This document shows, one piece after another, positions 42,215 through 50,237 of a stretch of DNA of 51,008 nt. The notes under the pieces are model-generated. The model saw nothing but the letters and a program-made list of their open reading frames with translations. It was not told the DNA's origin and searched no databases. The translations under genes were made by a program, and so were the position numbers. The DNA lies in NCBI GenBank assembly GCA_934465535.1, contig CAKSKV010000010.1:1-51008 (forward strand), given 5' to 3'. The DNA comes from an uncultured Clostridia bacterium (GTDB lineage: Bacteria > Bacillota > Clostridia > Christensenellales > QALW01). How positions within the stretch are numbered: the stretch's first letter is position 1; every line of letters starts with the position of its first letter.

Positions 42215-42249
42215 TAAAAAACAGAAGGCGGCATGCCTTCTGTTTTTAT
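42215..42249. terminator. Bidirectional terminator
   Basis: ACAGAAGGC-GGCAT-GCCTTCTGT with A run before and TTTTTAT after, so it can serve the glycosidase gene and the leftward transporter gene. Confidence 0.88.
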
Positions 42250-42308
42250 ATCCGCCGCGCTGATATGCGGCGGAACACTCACAGCTTTAATATATTTTTG
42301 AAATAAAT

Positions 42309-43736
42309 TCAGCCGAACAATCCGAAGAACCAGGAAAGAAAGCCGGTGGACTGCAAAAACAGTATAAACATCATAACGGGCGCAATATACCGTATCATAA
42401 TGCGGTACAGCTGCTTGCGGCGGAATTTTTCCCCGTTTCTCTCCATTTCGTCGCATACATAGTCCGGCGTCATTATCCAGCCCAGCAGAATCGTGGAAAT
42501 AAGGGCGATAAACGGCATCATAACGCTGTTGCTTATGTAATCCATAATATCAAGCAGCTGTCCCGTCGTTCCGTTGGGCAGCTTTACATTTACATAAAAC
42601 AGGCTGTAACCAAGGGCAATCACGGCAGAGGCTGCAAGATAAATCGCCGACAGCACCAAAACGGTCTTTTTGCGGCTTGTATGGAAAATTTCCATGCAGT
42701 TTGCGGTAATGGATTCCAGCACCGATATACAGGAGGTAAGGGTTGCAAAAATTGCGGTCACAAAAAACAGAATTCCCACAACCGTGCCCGCCTTGCCCAT
42801 GGCGGCAAAAACCTTGGGCAGGGATACAAACATAAGGCTGGGTCCTGCGCTCATGCCCTCCGTGCCGGAAAATACAAATACGGCGGGGATAATCATGGCG
42901 CCCGCCAAAAAGGCTACGCCGGTATCAAACAGCTCTATGCGGTTTACCGCCTTGTTCAGGTTGACCTCCGGCTTTACATATGAGCCGTAGGTTATCATAA
43001 TTCCCATGGATACGCTTAAGGAAAAGAAAAGCTGACTCATTGCATCCAGCAGAATCTGAAAAAAGCGCGAAACGGTCAGACCTTCAAAATTCGGCGTCAG
43101 ATAGTATAAAAAGCCTTCCCAGCCCGTGCGGGTCTGCCCCGAAGCGTCCGTAGCGGACAGCGTAAGGGAATATATCGATATTGCAATAACCAGCACAAGC
43201 AGCACCGGCATCATCCACTTTGAAACCCGCTCAATGCCGCTTTCGATGCCGTTATACACAATAAAAGCGGTAACCGCCATAAATATAAGTGCGTATATTA
43301 CCGGAGAGGTGGGGGAGGTTATAAACGAGGTAAAAAAGCCGTCCCCGGCCGCAGTCTCAGCCTGCCCGCTTATATATAAAACCGCGTACTTTGTTATCCA
43401 GCCGCCTATAACCGCATAGTATGTCATAATTATTACGGGTACAAGAAAGGTCAGTATCCCCAGAAATTTGAATTTCGGGTTCATCTGCGCATACGCGCCT
43501 ATCGCGCTTTTTCTTGTACGCCGCCCTATTGCAATATCCGAGGAAAGCAGGGTAAAGCCGAAGGTAACAACCAGTATCAGGTATATTATCAGAAACAGGC
43601 CGCCGCCGTCCTTTGCGGCAAGGTAGGGGAAGCGCCATAAATTCCCCACGCCCACCGCGCTTCCGGCTGCTGCCAGAATAAATCCCAGCTGTCCCGAAAA
43701 ATGATTTGATTTTTTTGTGTTTGCTTTTTTCTCCAT
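42309..43736 (-). CDS. Sodium-dependent transporter, NSS/SNF family
   Basis: This 475-residue protein belongs to the neurotransmitter:sodium symporter family. The first helix carries the sodium and substrate site GFILAAAGSAVGVGNLWRFPYL. About twelve helices are seen, with the unwound helix-6 region LSVSMGIMITYGSY. Bacterial members (LeuT, MhsT, TnaT) import amino acids such as Trp, Tyr or Leu with sodium; the substrate cannot be assigned. It lies 107 bases after the other sodium symporter gene on the same strand. Only a weak hairpin separates them, so they may be co-transcribed. Confidence 0.9.
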   Translation of the reverse strand: MEKKANTKKSNHFSGQLGFILAAAGSAVGVGNLWRFPYLAAKDGGGLFLIIYLILVVTFGFTLLSSDIAIGRRTRKSAIGAYAQMNPKFKFLGILTFLVPVIIMTYYAVIGGWITKYAVLYISGQAETAAGDGFFTSFITSPTSPVIYALIFMAVTAFIVYNGIESGIERVSKWMMPVLLVLVIAISIYSLTLSATDASGQTRTGWEGFLYYLTPNFEGLTVSRFFQILLDAMSQLFFSLSVSMGIMITYGSYVKPEVNLNKAVNRIELFDTGVAFLAGAMIIPAVFVFSGTEGMSAGPSLMFVSLPKVFAAMGKAGTVVGILFFVTAIFATLTSCISVLESITANCMEIFHTSRKKTVLVLSAIYLAASAVIALGYSLFYVNVKLPNGTTGQLLDIMDYISNSVMMPFIALISTILLGWIMTPDYVCDEMERNGEKFRRKQLYRIMIRYIAPVMMFILFLQSTGFLSWFFGLFG

Positions 43737-43843
43737 ACAATGTACATCCTATAATTTGTATTTATAAATTTATAATAAGTCTTTTGCTCAAAAGCCGGTA
43801 TCGGGCTTATATTTAATGCTTCCGCTTGCTGCCCTTGCCGGTA

Positions 43844-45349
43844 TTATTCCGCGTCCGCCGCGTTTCCGGCGGTGTTTGCGGCCTTCCTTTTCGCTGCGCG
43901 CCGGGAAAAGAGCGCCGAAACCAGCGGAGATATTACCAGAGAGCATATTATCGCCGCCGCCCCCGTCATGGGAGCGGAAAGGCCGGAAAGGCCGGAAATA
44001 CCGGCAAGCGTTATAAGCATGGCGCATATAACGCTTGCCCACGCTCCGTAAACATTCATGCCCTTTTTAAGGCGCACGCCCCACAGATACGGCCCTATAA
44101 AAGCGCCGCTTACCGCGCCCCAGGAATAGGACATCAGGTTTACTATCGCATCGGCATTGGAAAGCGCCAGCGCGGCCGAAGCGCCTATCAGAATAACACA
44201 TACCCCGCGCAGAACATTTATGCTGCTGCGGCCGCCGTCCTTCTTTTTCAGTATATCCACGGAAAAGCTGGAGGCGGAAGTAAGCACAATGGAGGACAGC
44301 GTGGACATGGAGGCGGACAGCACCATAACCGCAATTATGCCGAAAAGCACATCGCCCGCAGCCCCCAGCGGCGTAAGCACCTGCTCCAGTATCCGGGGCA
44401 CCACAAGGTCGCCGTTCGGTTTTCCGGAGGCGTCAAGCGGCATTGAACCCTGCATATATACCCGCCCGAAGGTGCCTATAAGATAGGAGCCCACCGCAAT
44501 GATAAGAGAAAATACCGTGGAAATAACTGTGGCCTTGCGTATTTCGCCCTCTCCCTTTATGGCGTGAAACTTATGCGCCATCTGCGGCAGTCCCCATGTG
44601 CCAAGGGAGGTCATTATTATCAGCGCCGCAAGCTCCGGCGAAAAGCAAAACAGGCTGTTAAGCGCCTGCCCGGCTTCCCCGCTTTGCCTCTCAAGCTCCG
44701 CCATGCCGCCTGCAAACCCGCCGATTTCGGGGTTGAATATAATAAGGCAGGTAACAACAATTATGCCTATAAGCATTATCATGCCCTGAATAAAATCGTT
44801 TACGGCTGCGGCAAGATAGCCTCCCAGCACGAGATAAACCGCAGTCAGCAGCGCCATTGATATTATAACGGCGTTAAAGGGCAAATTAAAAGCTCTGTCA
44901 AACAGTATACCCAGCCCGGAATATACGCTTGCGGAGTAGGGAATGAGAAAAATAAACATAATAAGGCTTGCGGCCCTGCAAAGCAAAGGGGAAGAGTAGC
45001 GGTTTTTGAAAAATTCCGGCATGGTCGCACTGTGATGGCGCTCCATGGCGCGGTATGTGCTTTTGCCCAGTATCAGCCATGCCGCAAGCGTGCCGATAAG
45101 GGCGTTGCCTATGCCTATCCATACGGAGGAAAGCCCGTATTTCCAGGATACGCTGCCGCCGTAGCCTATAAATACCACGGCGCTGAAATATGTGGTGCCG
45201 TATGCAAAGGCGGAGAACCAGCCGCCAAGGCGTCCGCCGCCCAGCATGAAGTCCTCCGTGCTTTTGATTTTTCTGGCAGAAATTATGCCCGTTGCCGACA
45301 TTGCGGCAACAAAAAGCAGTAAAATGCCGTAACGAATAGCAGTATTCAT
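43844..45349 (-). CDS. Sodium:solute symporter, SSS family
   Basis: This 501-residue protein has about 13 helices and the SSS family pattern: STEDFMLGGGRLGGWFSAFAYG near the N-terminus, GYLAAAVNDFIQGMIM in the middle and SASMSTLSSIVLTSASSFSVDIL (the sodium-site Ser/Thr run) later. Members carry proline, pantothenate, sugars or other small organic solutes. The C-terminal part ends in a basic Ala/Lys-rich tail. It has its own strong promoter and an operator-like site and lies upstream of the NSS transporter gene. Confidence 0.88.
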   Translation of the reverse strand: MNTAIRYGILLLFVAAMSATGIISARKIKSTEDFMLGGGRLGGWFSAFAYGTTYFSAVVFIGYGGSVSWKYGLSSVWIGIGNALIGTLAAWLILGKSTYRAMERHHSATMPEFFKNRYSSPLLCRAASLIMFIFLIPYSASVYSGLGILFDRAFNLPFNAVIISMALLTAVYLVLGGYLAAAVNDFIQGMIMLIGIIVVTCLIIFNPEIGGFAGGMAELERQSGEAGQALNSLFCFSPELAALIIMTSLGTWGLPQMAHKFHAIKGEGEIRKATVISTVFSLIIAVGSYLIGTFGRVYMQGSMPLDASGKPNGDLVVPRILEQVLTPLGAAGDVLFGIIAVMVLSASMSTLSSIVLTSASSFSVDILKKKDGGRSSINVLRGVCVILIGASAALALSNADAIVNLMSYSWGAVSGAFIGPYLWGVRLKKGMNVYGAWASVICAMLITLAGISGLSGLSAPMTGAAAIICSLVISPLVSALFSRRAAKRKAANTAGNAADAE

Positions 45350-45419
45350 TTTTTCCGTCCTTCCGTGCTTCTGTTTGCTTAAATGTGTAACCCTTTTCCG
45401 TGTTTCCGTACTGCAATAC

Positions 45420-45433
45420 GATATACCATTATA
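45420..45433 (-). promoter_or_regulatory. Operator-like motif after the SSS-transporter promoter
   Basis: On the minus strand TATAATGGTATATC. Thirteen of these bases are found again at 40898-40910. It is centred about ten bases after the predicted transcription start. Confidence 0.4.
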
Positions 45434-45442
45434 CAGCTTAAA

Positions 45443-45471
45443 ATTATATCCGTTATCGGCGGCTTTGTAAA
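45443..45471 (-). promoter_or_regulatory. Sigma-A promoter of the SSS transporter gene
   Basis: On the minus strand TTTACA, 17 bases, TATAAT, about 94 bases before the ATG. Confidence 0.65.
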
Positions 45472-45534
45472 GGGATTTAACAGTTTGTACACAGCTGTTC
45501 TCCGTTTTTTCATACTTTATTTACCGTTTGTCTG

Positions 45535-45562
45535 TTGTATTTTTCGCGCATACGGTTATAAT
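45535..45562 (+). promoter_or_regulatory. Sigma-A promoter of a short transcript
   Basis: TTGTAT, 16 bases, TATAAT. A complete terminator lies only about 110 bases downstream. Confidence 0.6.
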
Positions 45563-45568
45563 AAAGGC

Positions 45569-45674
45569 GTAAAGAATGAGGCGGCGATGAAGAACAGGCA
45601 TCGCAGCCGCGTTTGTACAATCCTCCTACTAATATACCCCCTATCGGAAGGGCCGCCGCAGGGCGGCCTTTTCC
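45569..45674 (+). ncRNA. Candidate small RNA (about 105 nt) with C-rich anti-Shine-Dalgarno stretch
   Basis: A promoter (45535) and a strong terminator enclose about 105 bases. The terminator is GGCCGCC-GCAG-GGCGGCC with TTTT at 45651-45672. The 5' part folds as GCGGCGATG...CATCGCAGCCGC. The middle is single-stranded and holds TCCTCCT and ACCCCCT, complementary to ribosome binding sites. Gram-positive regulatory RNAs such as RsaE/RoxS and FsrA carry comparable C-rich seeds. An alternative is a short ORF from ATG 45587 that runs through the terminator into T-rich sequence (55 codons); its ribosome site is poor. Confidence 0.5.
45650..45674 (+). terminator. Terminator of the candidate small RNA
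   Basis: Perfect 7-bp GC stem (GGCCGCC/GGCGGCC), 4-base loop, TTTTCC. From 45680 to 45810 the DNA is extremely T-rich, with TTAATGCGTTTTTT occurring twice and no gene. Confidence 0.8.
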
Positions 45675-45839
45675 GTTTTCAAAAGCGTATTTTTGTAAAA
45701 AATTTTTTCAAAAAATTTCTGATGCATTTTAATGCGTTTTTTTGCTGTTTTTAATGCGTTTTTTATCGTTTTTTCACTGTTTTTTTGTAGTTTTTTTCCT
45801 TTGAAAAAGTCGGTGGCACACATTTGGCGGGCTTGTGTC

Positions 45840-45865
45840 ATAAGTGCGGACGGGCCGTCATAAAT
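45840..45865 (+). promoter_or_regulatory. Possible sigma-E promoter of spoIID
   Basis: ATA (45840-45842), 16 bases, CATAAAT (45859-45865), loosely matching the sigma-E pattern ATA-N16-CATAcanT. spoIID is sigma-E-dependent in known spore formers. Confidence 0.3.
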
Positions 45866-45914
45866 AATTAACGGGTGTTTTCATTTCTAAAAAGCAAAAA
45901 ACGGGAGAAAAAAT

Positions 45915-46973
45915 ATGAAAAAAATATGCATCTTTGCGGCGGAATTCCTTGCTGCGGGGCTGATTTTGGCGTTTTTGGCCATATCCGGAGCACGGGGAGC
46001 GGGCATAAGCTGCCGTGCGGAAAAACAGCTGCAGTGCTCAAGGGAGGCGGCGCAGCAGCCGTTTGCGGACATTCTTCCGCAACCCGAAAATGCGCAAAGC
46101 AGCGGGCAAAATGCCCAAAATACGGAAGAAATCAGCATTTATTGCCAAAGCAGCAAAAGCGTTGTGCGCCTTGATATGCAGGAGTATATAACGGGAGTGG
46201 TGGCGGCGGAAATGCCGTCTTCTTACGGAATTGAGGCACTTAAGGCACAGGCGGTGGCGGCAAGGACCTATTTTGAATATAAGCGCAGGCGCGGCGGCTG
46301 CGGAAAAGACGATTCCTGCGCGGTGTGCACCGCATCGGGGCACTGCCAGGCCTATGCGGATAAAAACGAACGCAGGAAAAAGTGGGGCAAAAGCTTTGAA
46401 GAAAAGGAGGCGCGTATACAGCAGGCCGTAAGGGATACGCAGGGCGAGATCATGACCTTCGGCGGAGAAGTCGTTTTGGCAATGTACCACGATTCCTCCT
46501 TCGGCAGCACCGAGGCCTATCATGATCTGTACTCCGGCGGCAGAGCGGAATATCTGCAAAGCGTTTCCACTCCGGAAAAAGCACGGGAGGTAAAGCGCAT
46601 AAAGGCGATAAGCTGCGCGGAGTTTGCACGGCAGCTTGCAAAAAAATTCCCGGATTGTGCGGTGCAGGCGGCTCAGCTGCAAAATCAGCTGGAAATTAAG
46701 GAGTTGACGGCGTCCGGCAGGGTAAAAACCGTCCGCGTGGGCAAAATTACCGTAAGCGGCAGTGAATTTGAGGCGGCCGCAGGGCTGAGAAGCACCCTTT
46801 ACAGCTTTAATTTTTCGGCCGGCAATATAATATTTACAAATTACGGATACGGACACGGCGTGGGAATGAGCCAGCGCGGCGCGGCGGCCATGGCAAAGGC
46901 AGGCAAAAGCTATGAGGAAATATTGCTGCATTATTATAAAGGAGTGAGGATAGAAAATATCGATGCAAAATAG
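45915..46973 (+). CDS. spoIID: Stage II sporulation protein D (SpoIID)
   Basis: This 352-residue protein has an N-terminal membrane anchor (about 6-28) and the SpoIID domain: the catalytic Glu in VVAAEMPSSYGIEALKAQAV (E99), the Cys-rich zinc segment CGKDDSCAVCTASGHC (Cys129, 135, 138, 144), FGSTEAYHDLYSG and the C-terminal GYGHGVGMSQRGA. SpoIID is a lytic transglycosylase that, with SpoIIM and SpoIIP, remodels peptidoglycan for engulfment in the mother cell. Neither partner gene is in the window. GGGAG upstream supports the start. The spoIIQ-like gene follows 110 bases later, as in Clostridioides. Confidence 0.92.
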   Translation: MKKICIFAAEFLAAGLILAFLAISGARGAGISCRAEKQLQCSREAAQQPFADILPQPENAQSSGQNAQNTEEISIYCQSSKSVVRLDMQEYITGVVAAEMPSSYGIEALKAQAVAARTYFEYKRRRGGCGKDDSCAVCTASGHCQAYADKNERRKKWGKSFEEKEARIQQAVRDTQGEIMTFGGEVVLAMYHDSSFGSTEAYHDLYSGGRAEYLQSVSTPEKAREVKRIKAISCAEFARQLAKKFPDCAVQAAQLQNQLEIKELTASGRVKTVRVGKITVSGSEFEAAAGLRSTLYSFNFSAGNIIFTNYGYGHGVGMSQRGAAAMAKAGKSYEEILLHYYKGVRIENIDAK

Positions 46974-47035
46974 AGAAAAAAGAGCATGAAAGAAGAAAAA
47001 GATGCGCCGGTTTAGCTTTTGAGCGCAAAAAATAT

Positions 47036-47064
47036 GTATATAACACTTCCGTGGGGCAAAAATA
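47036..47064 (+). promoter_or_regulatory. Sigma-F-type promoter of the spoIIQ-like gene
   Basis: GTATA, 14 bases, GGCAAAAATA. The -10 is the same ten bases as in front of sigG, and spoIIQ is a sigma-F gene in Bacillus and Clostridioides. Confidence 0.65.
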
Positions 47065-47083
47065 ACTGCGGAGGTGTTTATTT

Positions 47084-47755
47084 ATGAATTTAGGACCGTT
47101 CAAAGACAGAACAAGGAAAAAAGGCTCGTTTATAAAAGCCGTCGGCAAGCAGGGAATATGCGCAATAGCCTTTCTGGCCCTTGCGGTGGGCGGAATAGTG
47201 CTGGCTGTATCCCTCGGGGGAAAAACAGGACAGCAGGCACAGGCCGACCCCACGGCAAAGCCGCCGCAGGCGGAGGTTACGCGCAGACCGAGCGGCGACA
47301 AGGATGTTGCGGCGCCCGGGCTTGTGACCGTCCCGGAGAAGATGCTCTTGCCGGTAAAGGGGGAAATGCGCAAGGAATTTGCGCAGGACAGCCTTGTTTT
47401 CAGCCAAACCATGAAGGAGTGGAGCACGCATAACGGCGTGGATATCTCCTGCGCCCAGGGCGATAAGGTGGCTGCGGTGTTAAGCGGAACCGTGGAGAAG
47501 GCGCAGGCAGATTATCTGCTTGGGAATGTTGTGGTAATAAAACATTCAAACGGGCTGAAAACCGTATATGCCGGTCTTGATGCCATTGCGGACGATATAA
47601 AAGCCGGCACAAAGGTGGTTGCGGGCAAGGAGATAGGAACGGCGGGCAACACGGCGCTTAACGAAATAGCGGACGGAGCTCATCTGCATTTCGAGGTGCT
47701 TAAGGACGGAAAAAATGTTGACCCCATGGAATACCTTGACGACGCAATAAAGTAA
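47084..47755 (+). CDS. spoIIQ: SpoIIQ-like M23 peptidase
   Basis: This 223-residue protein has a short basic N-terminus, one membrane helix (about 24-45), a linker and a LytM/M23 domain (about 88-215). All zinc ligands are present: H116 and D120 in HNGVD, and H200/H202 in HLHFE. Bacillus SpoIIQ lacks the first His and is inactive, whereas the clostridial proteins keep it, so this copy is probably an active endopeptidase. SpoIIQ sits in the forespore membrane and binds SpoIIIAH from the mother cell to form the feeding channel. The assignment rests on domain order, the sigma-F promoter and the spoIID neighbour. Confidence 0.85.
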   Translation: MNLGPFKDRTRKKGSFIKAVGKQGICAIAFLALAVGGIVLAVSLGGKTGQQAQADPTAKPPQAEVTRRPSGDKDVAAPGLVTVPEKMLLPVKGEMRKEFAQDSLVFSQTMKEWSTHNGVDISCAQGDKVAAVLSGTVEKAQADYLLGNVVVIKHSNGLKTVYAGLDAIADDIKAGTKVVAGKEIGTAGNTALNEIADGAHLHFEVLKDGKNVDPMEYLDDAIK

Positions 47756-47763
47756 ACGCAAAA

Positions 47764-47782
47764 ACGGCCCTAAGGGGCCGTA
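47764..47782 (+). terminator. Stem-loop after spoIIQ
   Basis: ACGGCCC-TAAG-GGGCCGT, a strong stem without a T run. The rest of the gap to 47950 holds no gene. Confidence 0.45.
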
Positions 47783-47949
47783 CATAAATTAGGATCATGC
47801 GTCCTTTCCGCAAGGCGTAAAACGGATGCAATGCCGCTGCTTACGAATTTGTGTGTTTTCGGGCGGGAGCTGCTTTGAAAATTCAATCAGTAAATCCAGC
47901 AAAAATACGAAACGGCCGCAGCGCAGCCGCAAACAAGTGCAATAAAGAG

Positions 47950-47978
47950 TTGCAAAAAGAATAATACCGTGATATAAT
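47950..47978 (+). promoter_or_regulatory. Sigma-A promoter of the rimP-nusA-infB operon
   Basis: TTGCAA, 17 bases, TATAAT. Predicted start near 47985, giving a leader of about 70 bases. Confidence 0.7.
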
Positions 47979-48007
47979 ACGCATAACCTTTGATAAGGGG
48001 TTTGCTT

Positions 48008-48041
48008 GAGTGGGCTTGACATAATCCCACTCTTATTTTTT
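48008..48041 (+). promoter_or_regulatory. Attenuator-like hairpin in the rimP leader
   Basis: GAGTGGG and CCCACTC (7 bp) with an 11-base loop, then TTATTTTTT, directly followed by the ribosome site GAAGGTGG of rimP. A complete intrinsic terminator between promoter and first gene implies regulated read-through. NusA, encoded in the operon, is an obvious candidate effector, but this is inference. Confidence 0.65.
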
Positions 48042-48055
48042 GAAGGTGGAAATAT

Positions 48056-48508
48056 ATGGAAATATGTGAAGCCGCGCGGCAATGCGCCGGTCCGCTGATA
48101 GAGAAGCTGGGTTATGAGCTTGTGGATGCGGAATATGCCATGCAGGACGGACTGATGTGCCTTTGCTTTTATATATGGAAGCAGGGAGGCGTTTCCCTGG
48201 ACGACTGTGAGCAGGTATCCCGCGCCGTTGAAGCGCCGATAGAGCAGGCGGATGTAACGCAAGGCAGGCCTTACTGCCTGTGCGTTTCCTCGCCGGGAGA
48301 GCGCGCGCTTAAAACGGAAAGGGATTTTGAAAGAAACATGGGCGCCTGCGTTACGGTGGAGCTTAAATCCGCCCTGAAGGGAAAAAAGAAAAAATTCAGG
48401 GGGAAGCTGCTTTCCTACGGCGACAAGGTGATAATAAACACGGGCAAGGAGAATGAAACATTCGAAAACGAAAATATTGCCTCCGTAAGCCCGTATATAG
48501 GCTTTTGA
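48056..48508 (+). CDS. rimP: Ribosome maturation factor RimP
   Basis: This 150-residue protein has the RimP N-terminal domain (ARQCAGPLIEKLGYELVDAEY), the SPGERALKTERDFERNMG linker (usual form SPGxxRPL) and a C-terminal SH3-like domain. RimP assists 30S subunit assembly. It is the first gene of the conserved rimP-nusA-ylxR-ylxQ-infB order. The GAAGGTGG site six bases upstream supports the ATG. Confidence 0.93.
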   Translation: MEICEAARQCAGPLIEKLGYELVDAEYAMQDGLMCLCFYIWKQGGVSLDDCEQVSRAVEAPIEQADVTQGRPYCLCVSSPGERALKTERDFERNMGACVTVELKSALKGKKKKFRGKLLSYGDKVIINTGKENETFENENIASVSPYIGF

Positions 48509-48597
48509 ATAATAAAAAAGACACAGAACACAAAATTGCAGCAATGCATTAAAATGCTGCGAGGCATTTGCAACCGATCAAATTTGGAGGTTATAAA

Positions 48598-49671
48598 ATG
48601 AATCTCAATCTTATAGAGGCCGTGGAGGCACTGGAGAAGGAAAAGGGCATCAGCGCCGAGGTGCTGATAGAATCGATAGAGCTGGCTATGGTTTCCGCCT
48701 ATAAAAAGGCGAAAAGCTATGACGGGGAAATAATTGCCAGAATGGACCGCGAAACGGGAGATGTGCAGATATTCCTCGTAAAGACCGTAGTGGAGCGGCT
48801 CAACAATCTGGATTCCGAGCTGTCCCTTGAGGAGGCACAGGAGATAGATCCCCGTTATCAGATAGGCGACCGCATCGAGATAGAGGATACTCCCAAGGAT
48901 TTCGGGCGTATAGGCGCACAGACGGCGCGGCAGGTAATTACGCAGCGTCTGCGCGAGGCGGAGAAGGGGCAGATATACAGCGAATATGCAGACAAGCAGA
49001 ACGAGCTGCTTACTGCCTTTGTACACAGAATAGAAAACGATTTTGTATATGTAGAGCTGGGAAAAACCGAGGGGGTGCTTCCGCCCAAGGAGCAGATACC
49101 GGGCGAAAAATACGAGCTTAATGAGCGTATAAAGGTGTATGTTGTGGATGTGCGCCGCGCGCTCAAGGGGCCGCAGGTAACGGTGTCGCGTTCCCATCCC
49201 ATGTTGGTAAAGCGCCTGTTTGAGGTGGAGGTGCCGGAGATACAGGAGGGCATCGTGCAGATAAAATCCATTGCCCGCGAGGCCGGCTCCCGCAGCAAGA
49301 TAGCCGTGTATGCGGCAGATCCGGACATTGATCCGTTGGGCGCCTGCGTAGGCCCCAAGGGCATCAGAGTGTCCCATATAGTGGATGAGCTTTGCGACGA
49401 GAAGATAGATATAGTAAAATGGAGCAGCGATCCGGCGGAATTCATTGCAAATGCGTTAAGCCCGGCCAAGGTGCTTATGGTATCGGTGAATGAGGCGGAT
49501 AAAACCGCAAAGGCCGTGGTGCCGGACAATCAGCTTTCCCTTGCTATCGGCAAGGAGGGGCAGAACGCACGGCTTACTGCCCATCTTACCGGCTGGAAGA
49601 TAGATATCAAGTGCCAGAGTCAGGTAGAGGGGCAGGAGGCACAAGACGGAGGCGGAGAGCTTGAAGGCTAA
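48598..49671 (+). CDS. nusA: Transcription termination/antitermination factor NusA
   Basis: This 357-residue protein has the NusA N-terminal domain (1-125), an S1 domain (about 133-200: TAFVHRIENDFVYVELGKTEGVLP) and two KH domains (about 200-345, with CVGPKGIRVSHIV and LAIGKEGQNARLTAHLTGWKIDI). It lacks the acidic repeats of the proteobacterial protein, as is normal in Firmicutes. It binds RNA polymerase and steadies pause hairpins. TTTGGAGG supports the ATG at 48598. The 3' end overlaps ylxR by 11 bases. Confidence 0.96.
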   Translation: MNLNLIEAVEALEKEKGISAEVLIESIELAMVSAYKKAKSYDGEIIARMDRETGDVQIFLVKTVVERLNNLDSELSLEEAQEIDPRYQIGDRIEIEDTPKDFGRIGAQTARQVITQRLREAEKGQIYSEYADKQNELLTAFVHRIENDFVYVELGKTEGVLPPKEQIPGEKYELNERIKVYVVDVRRALKGPQVTVSRSHPMLVKRLFEVEVPEIQEGIVQIKSIAREAGSRSKIAVYAADPDIDPLGACVGPKGIRVSHIVDELCDEKIDIVKWSSDPAEFIANALSPAKVLMVSVNEADKTAKAVVPDNQLSLAIGKEGQNARLTAHLTGWKIDIKCQSQVEGQEAQDGGGELEG

Positions 49672-49936
49672 AAAAATACCGATGCGTATGTGTCTGGGCT
49701 GCCGGGAAATGAAGCCCAAAAAAGAGCTTATACGCATAGTGCGCGGGCAGGACGGAACGGTAAAGGCGGACGCCACCGGGAAGCTTCCGGGACGAGGGGC
49801 GTATATATGCCCAAAGAAGGAATGCCTTGCCGCCTGCATAAATTCAAAGGCTATAAACCGGGCCTTTGAAATTCAGCTTACGCCGCAGGCGTGCAGTGAG
49901 CTTGCAAAGGAGCTGGAGCAGCTTGGAAATGAGTAA
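49661..49936 (+). CDS. rnpM: YlxR/RnpM RNA-binding protein
   Basis: This 91-residue protein has the YlxR pattern: MRMCLGCREMKPKKELIRIVR near the start and KLPGRGAYICPKKECL in the middle. YlxR binds RNase P RNA in Bacillus and modulates its activity. The TTG start at 49661 overlaps the end of nusA and follows GGAGGCGGAG; ATG at 49682 would cut off the conserved KKIP lead. ylxQ overlaps its end. Confidence 0.9.
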   Translation: MKAKKIPMRMCLGCREMKPKKELIRIVRGQDGTVKADATGKLPGRGAYICPKKECLAACINSKAINRAFEIQLTPQACSELAKELEQLGNE

Positions 49937-50237
49937 ACGGGCGCTGTCCCTTCTCGGTCTTGCCTGCGGCGCGGGCAAGGCGGTAAGCGGCTTTACCGCG
50001 GTTAACAAAGCGGTGGAAGCGGGCAGAGCGCATTTGCTGCTGCTTGACGGCGGCATGACGCAGGACGGCAGAGATAAATATTTTTCTTTGGCAAAAAAAC
50101 ATTCCGTACCGTGTATAACGGCAGGAGAGGGTTTTTGTGCATACATGGGACATCCCGAACGGAAGGCGGCGGCGGTGTGCGACGCCGGTTTTTCCGCGGA
50201 GATATTAAAAGAGATCAATAATACACTTAATCAATAA
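49929..50237 (+). CDS. ylxQ: YlxQ, ribosomal L7Ae-family RNA-binding protein
   Basis: This 102-residue L7Ae/L30e/S12e-fold protein reads MSKRALSLLGLACGAGKAVSG with LLLDGGMTQDGRDKY later. Such proteins bind kink-turn RNA. The ATG at 49929 overlaps the end of ylxR by eight bases. The last codons and stop lie in a 16-bp tandem duplication (50214-50245) that probably altered the C-terminus. Confidence 0.9.
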   Translation: MSKRALSLLGLACGAGKAVSGFTAVNKAVEAGRAHLLLLDGGMTQDGRDKYFSLAKKHSVPCITAGEGFCAYMGHPERKAAAVCDAGFSAEILKEINNTLNQ

